Origin: an uncultured Methanomassiliicoccales archaeon
GTDB lineage: Archaea; Thermoplasmatota; Thermoplasmata; SG8-5
DNA length: 33,330 bases
Direction of reading: 5' to 3'
Assembly: GCA_938004075.1 (NCBI GenBank)
Contig: CALKWP010000071.1
Location: forward strand, 1 to 33,330
Below, in pieces: positions 25,843-33,235 of the stretch. Each line of letters opens with the position of its first letter. The first letter of the stretch is position 1. The position numbers were made by a program, and so were the translations under genes. The notes under the pieces were generated by a model. That model was not told where the DNA came from, did no database searches, and saw only the letters and a program-made list of their open reading frames with translations.

Positions 25843-26686
25843 AACCAATCTTCTTAATCTCGTAATTTTTCTTTCGAACATCCTTCTGAATAAGTTCCAC
25901 AGCAGTTTGGCAATATTCCTTATTGTTGTCGATGATTATGCAACTTCTACCCAAATTTAATGAGGCGATGGCAGTTGTTCCAGAACCACCAAACGGATCC
26001 AAAATTATCCCGTTCTCGGGAGACATTAGTTTGATGAAAAATTCTGGCAAACCAATGGGGAAAACAGCGGGGTGACCACGATTTACACCCACCAGAGGTA
26101 ATGAGAGTACGTTAGAAGGCAGTACACTATCTTTTCCGACCCATTTTCGTAAGTCTCGACCGAAACCACTTTCATTCTGGGAATTATGTCTGGCTGCACT
26201 TTTTCCATTGAGATCCTTCAATCTCACATCTGCCCAATCTCCGATTGGCTGTTTAATCGCGTCTTGGTTCATAAAAGGCCGTTTTATCTTGGCAAGGTGA
26301 AAACAGTATTCCCAACCATCCCTCAATCTGTTTGGCCAATATCCTGGCATCGGGTTTGTTTTATGCCATAAGTAGTCATCGATTGCATGCCATCCAGCAT
26401 CCTCTAAGGCCATCACGGTTTTCCATACAAACCTGTGCCTCGTACCCTTTACAACGCGATCTTTGATATTCAATATGAAGTTACCATCATCCGAGAGAAC
26501 GTTGTAGAATGGTTCGTGGAAGGTTAAAAACCACTCAGCAAAAGAATCTGGGTGCATACTATCGTAATGTTTTTTCCTTGCATCCGCATATGGGGGGGAA
26601 GTGACTATCAGATTGCATTTTTCTTCCAGTGTGGGGATAACTTTTCGACTGTCTCCATAAACGATTTTGCATTGCAATTTTGCCAA
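25835..26686 (-). CDS. Type II DNA methyltransferase, beta group (N4-cytosine likely)
   Basis: The 283-residue protein has the catalytic motif TSPPY near residue 29 and the SAM-binding motif DPFGGSGTT near residue 235, in the order IV ... I typical of beta-group amino-methyltransferases. The TSPPY form is most often N4-cytosine specific, though N6-adenine enzymes cannot be excluded. The start is a TTG directly after the TGA of the zinc-ribbon gene, with GGGGGCG upstream. The 3' end overlaps the presumed endonuclease gene. Confidence 0.9.
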   Translation of the reverse strand: MAKLQCKIVYGDSRKVIPTLEEKCNLIVTSPPYADARKKHYDSMHPDSFAEWFLTFHEPFYNVLSDDGNFILNIKDRVVKGTRHRFVWKTVMALEDAGWHAIDDYLWHKTNPMPGYWPNRLRDGWEYCFHLAKIKRPFMNQDAIKQPIGDWADVRLKDLNGKSAARHNSQNESGFGRDLRKWVGKDSVLPSNVLSLPLVGVNRGHPAVFPIGLPEFFIKLMSPENGIILDPFGGSGTTAIASLNLGRSCIIIDNNKEYCQTAVELIQKDVRKKNYEIKKIGFN

Positions 26687-26830
26687 TCAATCGCCCCCTG
26701 TTTTACGCGGTACATTCCAGTATGGGGATTTACACTTGGGGCAAACTCTGGGTTCGCTTTCGTTCTTTGGAACCCATTCGTGCAAGCATCTTTCGCACTT
26801 TCGGCCTTCCATAGTTATTTGAATTTTCAT
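26687..26830 (-). CDS. Small zinc-ribbon protein
   Basis: A 47-residue protein with a two-knuckle zinc ribbon, CERC ... CPKC, ending in SPYWNVPRK. This is a common archaeal small-protein pattern with unknown function, often thought to bind nucleic acid. I take the ATG at 26830, with AAAGGTAG just upstream, as the start. The frame is open further, but the added residues overlie a promoter-like region. The stop abuts the methyltransferase start, so the two genes are cotranscribed. Confidence 0.7.
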   Translation of the reverse strand: MKIQITMEGRKCERCLHEWVPKNESEPRVCPKCKSPYWNVPRKTGGD

Positions 26831-26842
26831 ACTACCTTTGAA

Positions 26843-26869
26843 GTATATTACTTTAGAGTATATAACTTT
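26843..26869 (-). promoter_or_regulatory. TATA box and direct repeats upstream of the zinc-ribbon/methyltransferase operon
   Basis: On the minus strand two 12-base direct repeats, AAAGTTATATAC and AAAGTAATATAC, lie 15 bases apart with one mismatch. The distal copy contains a TATA-like GTTATATAC about 28 bases before the ATG. A repressor binding here would cover the promoter. Confidence 0.45.
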
Positions 26870-26919
26870 GTTGTAACTATGAAGCCAAGCATTCGATGAA
26901 TTGGCTCGTGGCGGTTGCA

Positions 26920-28218
26920 TTAAACCAGACATTTCACATTCACCAGCCCGTCTGTTATCCCATGCTGCAACCTGCACAGAGCCACCGCCAAAAGAGAAAT
27001 ATAGCAGAGTAGCACATGTATTTCAGCATTCTGGATGCCCTTCTTATCCAGAAACTTTTCAATATTCATTTGCTGCTTCAAATGCCCGTGAAACGCCTCA
27101 ATGCCAGCTCTCTTATTATAGTCGGTTTTTGTAGCATCGTAGTTTTTCTCCCATTCCTTAATGTGTTTATTTCTGTAATAGGCACCAACCACATCATATC
27201 TCTGATGCCACATGAGGAAATACAGCATATATTCGAGTCCTGCATCTGGTTTGAACCCATCACACTTCCATAGAAGGTTGTATTGCTTCTTTATCCCTGC
27301 TGGGGTGCCCAACGGGCTAATCTTTGCATCTTCCCTTAGGTTGAACACCGTTCTTGCCCGATAGTGGTGATTCACTATTGCGAAGTTCTCAAAGGATGCG
27401 TATGCACCATCCGCATATACCCCGTTGAATGTGATACCCAGCATATGCAACCTGTCCAGTAGCGGTAGATATTGGGGCGAATCACCATCTGTTGCAGTTG
27501 TGAAGTTGAATGTAAGGGGCAAGAAATGGTCAAGATCAACTGCACCGTGAATCTTATACCCTTTGATATTGTAATGCGGATTAAACGCGGCATCTTTGTC
27601 ATTTCTGAGACTTTTCATTGGCGTCGAATCTACGCCAATTGTTTTTCCAAGTTGGATTCCGCGAGCAGCCATTTCTTCTCGTATAGCCATAACCAACGAG
27701 TCGAAAATGTCATACAATCCTTCCTGGCGCATACGCGTCTTCACAAAATGGCTCATGGTTTGTTGGCTTGGGAGTTTGGGGGTGCCCGTTTCATCAATTT
27801 CAAAACCGAGCATCTGGGCGTCTGTCGGATACTGCTTCAAATGATTCAACAGTGCTGTATCCCAGCGCAGACCTTTGATATATTTGAAAATCTGGGACTT
27901 TATCATTGCTTCGACGGGGTAATGGAAATGCCACTCTTTCTTTCCATAACGTTCCTTTATCGATTCCAATACCGAACTTAGATTCAGTCTGCCAAGAAAG
28001 TCGGATGCTTTCATTGGCTTTTCGGTGGTTGGGTTAATAAAGGCTGGTCGCCCTGTTGGAAACCACCGGGGGGTTATTTCAAACCCAGCATTCATTCCGA
28101 TATTGCTCTGGCACACATATTCTTCGGTTCCCAAGGAAACAGAATACGTTATCGTTCCGTTTGGGAAATCCTTATTAGGTTGTTCTTCCATATCATATCT
28201 GGGGGTCGTGGTACTCAT
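26920..28218 (-). CDS. DDE transposase, IS5/IS1182-like
   Basis: The acidic triad is visible: first Asp in IGVDSTPMK, second in GVYADGAYAS, Glu in KRAGIEAFHGHLKQ. The N-terminal block (PVEAMIKSQIFKYIKGLRW) resembles the DUF772 region of IS5/IS1182-type transposases. The frame is open to 28590, giving 556 residues, but I take the ATG at 28218 (432 residues) because AGGAG precedes it. The added 124 residues overlap, in another frame, a small gene that looks real and have no transposase character. No internal stop or frameshift is seen, so the gene may be active. Confidence 0.88.
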   Translation of the reverse strand: MSTTTPRYDMEEQPNKDFPNGTITYSVSLGTEEYVCQSNIGMNAGFEITPRWFPTGRPAFINPTTEKPMKASDFLGRLNLSSVLESIKERYGKKEWHFHYPVEAMIKSQIFKYIKGLRWDTALLNHLKQYPTDAQMLGFEIDETGTPKLPSQQTMSHFVKTRMRQEGLYDIFDSLVMAIREEMAARGIQLGKTIGVDSTPMKSLRNDKDAAFNPHYNIKGYKIHGAVDLDHFLPLTFNFTTATDGDSPQYLPLLDRLHMLGITFNGVYADGAYASFENFAIVNHHYRARTVFNLREDAKISPLGTPAGIKKQYNLLWKCDGFKPDAGLEYMLYFLMWHQRYDVVGAYYRNKHIKEWEKNYDATKTDYNKRAGIEAFHGHLKQQMNIEKFLDKKGIQNAEIHVLLCYISLLAVALCRLQHGITDGLVNVKCLV

Positions 28219-28286
28219 ACTATCACTTCTCCTGGTTGGGGGGAAGTTACCGCTTCCATCCCAACCTCCATTTTCTTCGGGCGAAT

Positions 28287-28409
28287 CTAATCGTCGAGGA
28301 TCACTACTTTCACGTTCTTGCCAGAAAATCGACTGAGGCCGTATATTCTGCCATCCTCCGTAATCTTGGCGTTTACTATTTCGGATGCACCATCGATTTC
28401 GATTTTCAT
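28287..28409 (-). CDS. Transposon-encoded small protein, DUF2080-like
   Basis: A 40-residue frame starting MKIEIDGASEIVNAKI and ending GKNVKVVILDD, with GRIYGLSRF in between. The phrase GK-V-KVV-LD after a GRIY segment is what I remember of DUF2080, a family of short archaeal proteins encoded beside transposases. GGTG lies about seven bases before the ATG. It lies in a different frame from the long open frame of the transposase, upstream of the preferred transposase start, and on the same strand. Function unknown. Confidence 0.6.
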   Translation of the reverse strand: MKIEIDGASEIVNAKITEDGRIYGLSRFSGKNVKVVILDD

Positions 28410-28762
28410 ATTCACACCGCGATAAGTAACTGTTTAGCCACCTATCAGCCCCCCTATAGGGTTTGTAGTATATAATATCATCGGAAAATTCGACTAATGA
28501 GGCTTGATGGTGAATCGGAAGATTATAAAAACTAGTTTCAACCTTAGAATTGGCAGGCTTGCGTATATTTAATTGTTGCTTGTCGGACATTCATAGATCC
28601 TACCACTTCCTTTTCTAGATGCCCGTGTTTCCACGCACTGCCTACCACATACAGATAAGCATATATTATTATTTTCTCATCTTATCAGTTAATTAGAAAA
28701 GATATAAATATAAGTTATGTTATACAGTAAAGATAATAAGCTATGAACATATTACACACGAT
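28410..28762. other. AT-rich region between the insertion sequence and the winged-helix gene
   Basis: I see no secure gene here. A minus-strand frame from an ATG at 28590 (MSDKQQLNIRKPANSK...) runs into the insertion sequence without a stop. It may be the 5' end of a host gene cut by the element, or chance. The 10-base palindrome CCCTATAGGG at 28453-28462 lies near the presumed element boundary. The right part holds the promoter of the winged-helix gene. Confidence 0.5.
28695..28710 (+). promoter_or_regulatory. Promoter for the winged-helix gene
   Basis: AGAAAA followed by GATATAAATA forms a BRE-TATA pair about 55 bases upstream of the ATG at 28763. Confidence 0.5.
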
Positions 28763-28972
28763 ATGGCGAACAGTAAAGTACTGGATGATAACATGGAAGA
28801 TAAAATACTGAAATACATAGAGGAGCATCCAACAGGCACTTGGACAGAACAAATTTCCAGGGATTTAACAATGAATCGCGCGACTGCTAAAAATTATATT
28901 GTCAGACTGGAAGCCCTAGGAAAAGTAAAGATGGAAAAACGCGGACAGATGAAAGTTATCTTTCCAATATAA
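28763..28972 (+). CDS. Small winged-helix DNA-binding protein
   Basis: A 69-residue protein with a helix-turn-helix pattern: an opening helix (MEDKILKYIEEHP), then EQISRDLTMNRATAKNYIVRLEALGKV as the recognition region, and a short beta wing (KMEKRGQMKVIFPI). This is the layout of minimal archaeal winged-helix regulators. It is followed 24 bases later by a small Cys-rich gene, probably in one unit. The neighbourhood makes it a candidate regulator of the restriction-modification or DpdA-like genes; that is inference. Confidence 0.75.
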   Translation: MANSKVLDDNMEDKILKYIEEHPTGTWTEQISRDLTMNRATAKNYIVRLEALGKVKMEKRGQMKVIFPI

Positions 28973-28996
28973 CCACAAGAAATAAGATGGTGATGT

Positions 28997-29179
28997 ATGA
29001 TAACGTGTAAATGCTGTGGTTGTGAAATGAGTGAAGAGGAATTTGCAAGAAGCATCCTAGCAATGTTAACTGCGGTAGAAAATAAAATGAAAGATGATGG
29101 TTCCGCATCTTTGGGGAACGTTGACTACATCTTCTTAAAGGATTTACAAGAAGCAATTGCTCATAGCATTAACGTTTGA
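28997..29179 (+). CDS. Small protein with N-terminal Cys cluster
   Basis: A 60-residue protein that begins MITCKCCGCEMSEEEF, followed by a single predicted helical region. Four cysteines in seven residues suggest a metal site, though the second half of a normal zinc knuckle is absent. It could bind metal as a dimer. GGTGATG just upstream of the ATG acts as the ribosome binding site. The end overlaps the convergent DpdA-like gene by 11 bases. I do not recognise a family. Confidence 0.6.
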   Translation: MITCKCCGCEMSEEEFARSILAMLTAVENKMKDDGSASLGNVDYIFLKDLQEAIAHSINV

Positions 29180-30341
29180 TTGCCAGGATTGATTTTCTTA
29201 TATTGAGCCATTCTCCCGATTTCACTGGAACGGTTTTTGTTCCAAAATATTTATCTGCTCCGCCAGCCATTACTTCCACCCTGATGCGATCTAATTCAAT
29301 GGTTTCCATAAATCCCCTGTGTGCAGATAACATCCTACTCACTTTACTATATGAACCAGATGAATAAATTTGGTTGGGCGTTTTGTTACAACAAATCGGA
29401 CATTTGCACAGACCGTGTTCATGTAAAAAACCAGAAAGGCCATTATAATCATATGAACCGTAATTCATAGGAACCCCATATCTTAATTTCTTTATGGCTT
29501 CACTATGCGCGCCCTGTGATGCCCCACCCGCAGGATATAATTGAGCACTCAACGCATCTAAACCGACAGTAGAATAAAGTAAGTTGACAATTGCTTTTTC
29601 TCTTCCACCTTTGCTTGCAGATAATGGAACGTTCAATCCAGATGCAAAATAATGGATTTGTTCTTTTTTATAAAGGTCATTGTGTAGGGTTCTTAACACC
29701 CTCCTAATACTAGCTTCTGGATATGACATCCCAAAGTCTAAAGCGAAATACGAAAATGAGTACTTCGATTTTAAATATTCCTGAGTAATTTTTTCAGCCG
29801 AAATGGGATCATCAAGAGGAATTAGAGCAATCAATGGTTTAGATGAAGATTGTTGCGAGTGGATTTCAATAGTATGATTTATAATCCCCTTATAATCAAT
29901 TGAATTTGTTATTCGGGAAGGCATTGGAACCATAATTCCATCATTAGAAGGCAAAGAGTCGAGTAAATCGAAAATACCAGTAACACCATCTTTATCCATA
30001 CCCAAATTAAATTTTACTGATTCGGTTTTAGGGAATCTGGGATAAACCATGCGAAATCCATTATTATTAAATGCTGAAAGTTTCGATTCCAATGCGTTCT
30101 TTTTCTCCTTAAAAAAACCGTTTGATTTCTTTAAATTTGCAACCGTGGCAGATTTCATATCGAACCATGCCACACCGATGGTGTTATGAATTGTTCCAGA
30201 AAATTGAGCTGCGCGACTAACATCGCTGGGTGCAGCAATTCGAACGGGGCCAAATATTTTCTTTGCGCCAATTTCAACCTTTGTGGCACGATCCATCATC
30301 TCTGTCTCGGGGCTCTCCCACTTAACCTTTATTTCTGGCAT
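29169..30341 (-). CDS. DpdA-like tRNA-guanine-transglycosylase-family protein
   Basis: The 390-residue protein has features of the TGT superfamily. A zinc site CKCPIC followed after 23 residues by His (SAHRGF) fits CxCx2Cx(n)H near the C-terminus. A GLDALSAQ segment stands where TGTs have their GxDxFD catalytic loop. Barrel-like strands include YFALDFGMSYPE and HYFASGLNVP. It lacks the PUA and other C-terminal domains of archaeosine TGT (TgtA) and is shorter, so DNA-modifying DpdA is the better match. Those enzymes replace guanine in DNA with preQ0 or a derivative. GAGGT upstream supports the ATG at 30341. It is the last gene of an operon with nuclease and HD genes. A divergent tRNA-acting TGT is the alternative. 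Confidence 0.7.
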   Translation of the reverse strand: MPEIKVKWESPETEMMDRATKVEIGAKKIFGPVRIAAPSDVSRAAQFSGTIHNTIGVAWFDMKSATVANLKKSNGFFKEKKNALESKLSAFNNNGFRMVYPRFPKTESVKFNLGMDKDGVTGIFDLLDSLPSNDGIMVPMPSRITNSIDYKGIINHTIEIHSQQSSSKPLIALIPLDDPISAEKITQEYLKSKYSFSYFALDFGMSYPEASIRRVLRTLHNDLYKKEQIHYFASGLNVPLSASKGGREKAIVNLLYSTVGLDALSAQLYPAGGASQGAHSEAIKKLRYGVPMNYGSYDYNGLSGFLHEHGLCKCPICCNKTPNQIYSSGSYSKVSRMLSAHRGFMETIELDRIRVEVMAGGADKYFGTKTVPVKSGEWLNIRKSILAIKR

Positions 30342-30399
30342 AATATCAAAACCTCAATAAAGTTATTACCCTTAAACTTTTCCAATCTATTTCGAAAGA

Positions 30400-31785
30400 C
30401 TATTGTTGTGATTTACATATGCATCCTTCGGCACATTGCCTAATTTGCCACTCTTCACATTTTGGGAGAATTTCATAATTTTCTTCGTTTTGTGATTTGA
30501 CAAGAAGTGCGATACGATCATCGATTTGATTGTTTATTTGTTGAATGTCCTTAAATGTAATCACATATGATTTTATCGAATTATCGATATATGGGTATGT
30601 AATAAATATCACGCCAGTGTCCGAATTAGTGAGGGCACACATTATTGCTATTTGAGCTAAATGATATTTGTGAGGAATCATACTCGACTTATCTTGCACT
30701 TTGCTTACTTTATACACGAATGGCACTAAAACTTCTTCCCCATCGTCTTTATAAAATTTAATATAATTACTTGGAATAGTAACTGTTATTGGCGTTGTTT
30801 TTCGATAATTTTTCTTTTTTTCTTGTGAATATTTAAATTCCTTAACAGATGTGATTGATTCCCACAATAATGATTTTCTTGATTCGAGTAATGCTGACTC
30901 TTCAAATTCGTCCTTATAACCTAGAATCGATTCTTTATACCATTTACGCGGGTACATCAATTGAAACCACGAAATTGTATCGCAATATTTTGCATAACAA
31001 CCCCCCTTCTCTGTATTAAGCATTTTTTCCATTTGAAAGTCCCGAGTCAGAGTCACATTATCAATGAGTACACCCTTATCCATAATTGGTGATGAGCCAC
31101 AATCACATTGCTTTTGTCTGTTGTATTGGCATTCAGGATAATACCTGCACCTACCTAATGGCGTGGCATTTCCCTCTTCTATGCTTTGCTTTAAAATAGT
31201 AATTCTCTCTTGAATTAATTGTTTAATAGGCTGGAAATCCTTTATTTGTACCTTAAATGCGGTGATTGGATGGGGCATTTCTTGGTGAATGAATATCAAA
31301 TAATGAATATCGTGCTTTATCGTTGAAATAGCTGCGTAAAATACCAATTGTTCTAAGTCCTGGATATAATTGTCTACAATTTGAGTTTCGTTACTCACAA
31401 TTTCTGGTTTGGATTTTATCTCAACGATGGATTCATTGTATCTGAAATCGATTCTACCCTTTACTCCTGGAATGTCAGCCCAAATTCCATTAATTGTTGA
31501 TTCTGGACTTTCAAAACCCGCAATGCCATCAAACCAAGTTCCTGCTAGGCGGTGCAACTTATTGCCTATAGCGAATTTTAATAGAATGTCGCGCTCTGGC
31601 TCAATGCGATTAGTCCTATTCCAATAAGATTGCGGCAAATTAACTAGCTCTGTAAGATAAAAATAATTCTCTGGATATTTGGTTTGTTCTTTCTCTTTTA
31701 CCTGTTGTTTAATTAAGCCAGTTAATGAGTCGCTGGATTCGATTGATTTGATTGCTTGCTTTGTTATGATGTTTATGAAGTTCAT
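30400..31785 (-). CDS. Cas4-like RecB-family nuclease, possibly duplicated
   Basis: The 461-residue protein has an N-terminal half with the order of Cas4/RecB nucleases. It has YLTELVNLP near residue 43, a His in GNKLHRLAG, Asp in KGRIDFRY, ExK in VEIKSK, and the QxxxY-like motif LEQLVFYAA. A cysteine group (CRYYPEC ... CDC) near residues 220-238 could hold part of an iron-sulfur cluster, though the N-terminal cysteine usual in Cas4 is missing. The C-terminal half seems to repeat the fold in degenerate form: VPFVYKVSKV, HKYHLAQIAIMCAL, then CEEW ... CAEGCIC. Four bases separate it from the upstream gene. A 5'-3' or flap-type DNA nuclease role is inferred. Confidence 0.75.
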   Translation of the reverse strand: MNFINIITKQAIKSIESSDSLTGLIKQQVKEKEQTKYPENYFYLTELVNLPQSYWNRTNRIEPERDILLKFAIGNKLHRLAGTWFDGIAGFESPESTINGIWADIPGVKGRIDFRYNESIVEIKSKPEIVSNETQIVDNYIQDLEQLVFYAAISTIKHDIHYLIFIHQEMPHPITAFKVQIKDFQPIKQLIQERITILKQSIEEGNATPLGRCRYYPECQYNRQKQCDCGSSPIMDKGVLIDNVTLTRDFQMEKMLNTEKGGCYAKYCDTISWFQLMYPRKWYKESILGYKDEFEESALLESRKSLLWESITSVKEFKYSQEKKKNYRKTTPITVTIPSNYIKFYKDDGEEVLVPFVYKVSKVQDKSSMIPHKYHLAQIAIMCALTNSDTGVIFITYPYIDNSIKSYVITFKDIQQINNQIDDRIALLVKSQNEENYEILPKCEEWQIRQCAEGCICKSQQ

Positions 31786-31789
31786 AATA

Positions 31790-32332
31790 TTACCCTTGGA
31801 TTATCCCCTTCTCAATTAAATAATTGAGGGACGAGGTATATTCTGCGTCTCCGTGCTTGTATTTTATTTTTCTTACTTTTCCAATTAAGTCGGCAGAAGA
31901 GATTTTCTGGCCACCTCTCGTTTCTTGCTTATAAATGTATAAAAATGTTGAAAATAGTTCGAGTTCCTTTGGTGTTGAATGACCCCAATCGGTAATTAAC
32001 TTCATAATTGTCTCATTAATCGTGTCTGACAATATTACCGCGTCTTGTAATGCTTTCTCAGTTCTTCGAATCTTAAACCCGATTATTGGATTATAGTCTA
32101 CATTCAAAATTCCCTTATATTCCATATTTTCCAAATCGTTAGCAAGTTCAAAGGAATAGGGGCCATAATTGTATGGTTCAAAGGAATATTCTATGGGTAG
32201 ATTATATGCCATCTGACCAAAAAATACTAGTTTTTGAATTGTTGTTTTTCCAGGTTCACACCCGCGCTCGTTTAATTTACTAATTATTGCACTCACCATT
32301 GCAATATTTTCTTCCTTTTTTTCATTAGTCAT
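31790..32332 (-). CDS. YwgA/DUF4065-like protein
   Basis: A 180-residue protein with the recognisable core KTTIQKLVFFGQ followed by FEPYNYGPYSFEL. The phrase Y-GPYS after a K-hydrophobic-Q-K start occurs in YwgA-type and DUF4065 (SocA/Panacea) proteins. Those domains serve as antitoxin or chaperone-like modules in toxin-antitoxin pairs, or accompany HD phosphohydrolases. In Bacillus I recall ywgA next to the HD gene ywfO, the same pairing as here. The ATG follows GGAGG and overlaps the HD gene by eight bases, so the two are coupled. Confidence 0.65.
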   Translation of the reverse strand: MTNEKKEENIAMVSAIISKLNERGCEPGKTTIQKLVFFGQMAYNLPIEYSFEPYNYGPYSFELANDLENMEYKGILNVDYNPIIGFKIRRTEKALQDAVILSDTINETIMKLITDWGHSTPKELELFSTFLYIYKQETRGGQKISSADLIGKVRKIKYKHGDAEYTSSLNYLIEKGIIQG

Positions 32333-33235
32333 TTAGCGTCGCCTCCGCCATAATTTCGTTAAATTTAACTTTATCTTCTTCCATGCAATAGATATAATAC
32401 GTCTCACTAATATTTAAATCCCCTATGAGGGGGGTCGCCGAAAGTATACCTAGTTCATTTACCTTTTTACCCCGAATAAATATGTCTTTTTTCAAGAGTT
32501 CGGTTTTGTCTGGGGCAATATCAGTATAATATCCATTTTGCGTACTAAATAGTGAAATGTATTTATCGTATTGAGATTTGTCATTGGTTGAACATAATAC
32601 GTGAGGTTTATTACGGTTCATAAACATACGTTTAATTGGACAATCTGGCAGATTGTAAATATAGCTAATTATTTTCCAATCGTCCCAGTGAATAAAATCA
32701 CTTATGGATTCTGGTTCGGCAGAAGGATACTTGCCCCCTGCTAAAATTAATTTAATTACCTCTCTTAGGAATGTATCAAAACCTCTCCTAAGCTTGTGAT
32801 AATATATTTGCTTGAAAGCAAAATATCTGGCGATAATCATTGCAATCGCACAATCCTTCCCGCCCTCCTCAATGCATATTGTGATATGGCCATCTTCGGC
32901 TTGTTCTCCAATATTAATTGATTCGATTACCCTTTCAATGTCAAAAATCCCATATCTCGTTCCAGTAAAATATGAATCCCGTAGTAAATAGTCCATTCTG
33001 TCTGAGTCCAATGGGCTAGAGATGAGCTGTTTCCAAAAAAGATTTCGATTGAATGGAGAACCACCCGTGATTAATTCGGTGATTTCGGACAAAGTTATAG
33101 ATTGTTCTATAATGGCCTTGTCTGAAAGAATTGTTTCTCCAAGGAGATTGCGAATAATCGATGTAGAATATTCTTCGTGTGTCCATAATTTGCCATTGTC
33201 TTTGGATGGAAAAAATTCATCAGAAGTGTGTGAGA
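32325..33235 (-). CDS. COG1078-type HD phosphohydrolase, 5' partial
   Basis: The visible part contains FSHTSDE followed by THEEYSTSII, and the strongly conserved segment SPLDSDRMDYLLRDS ... GTRYGIFDIERVI, all typical of the COG1078/YwfO HD family. Members related to it are dNTP triphosphohydrolases. The catalytic HD dyad normally sits just before FSH and is off the contig, so activity cannot be judged. Residues 1-11 of the open frame are adapter-derived. Probably 60-80 N-terminal residues are missing. It is the most upstream visible gene of the four-gene operon ending in the DpdA-like gene. Confidence 0.85.

Larger units (their letters stand above)
26920..28409 (-). mobile_element. Insertion sequence, coding part (ends not resolved)
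   Basis: The element contains a DDE transposase and an upstream 40-residue transposon-type protein. Given coordinates are the coding span only. I found no convincing terminal inverted repeats or target duplication. It lies between the promoter of the methyltransferase operon and the winged-helix gene. Confidence 0.72.

Noticed and set aside
26831..26977. Longer N-terminal reading of the zinc-ribbon gene (96 residues)
   Set aside because: The extra 49 residues overlie the TATA box and direct repeats and run into the insertion sequence. The ATG at 26830 has a ribosome binding site.
26903..28450. Possible terminal inverted repeats of the insertion sequence (GGCT...GTTGC..TAAACCAG against GGCT...GTGGC TAAACAG)
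   Set aside because: The match needs several gaps, one copy covers the transposase stop codon, and no target-site duplication flanks it.
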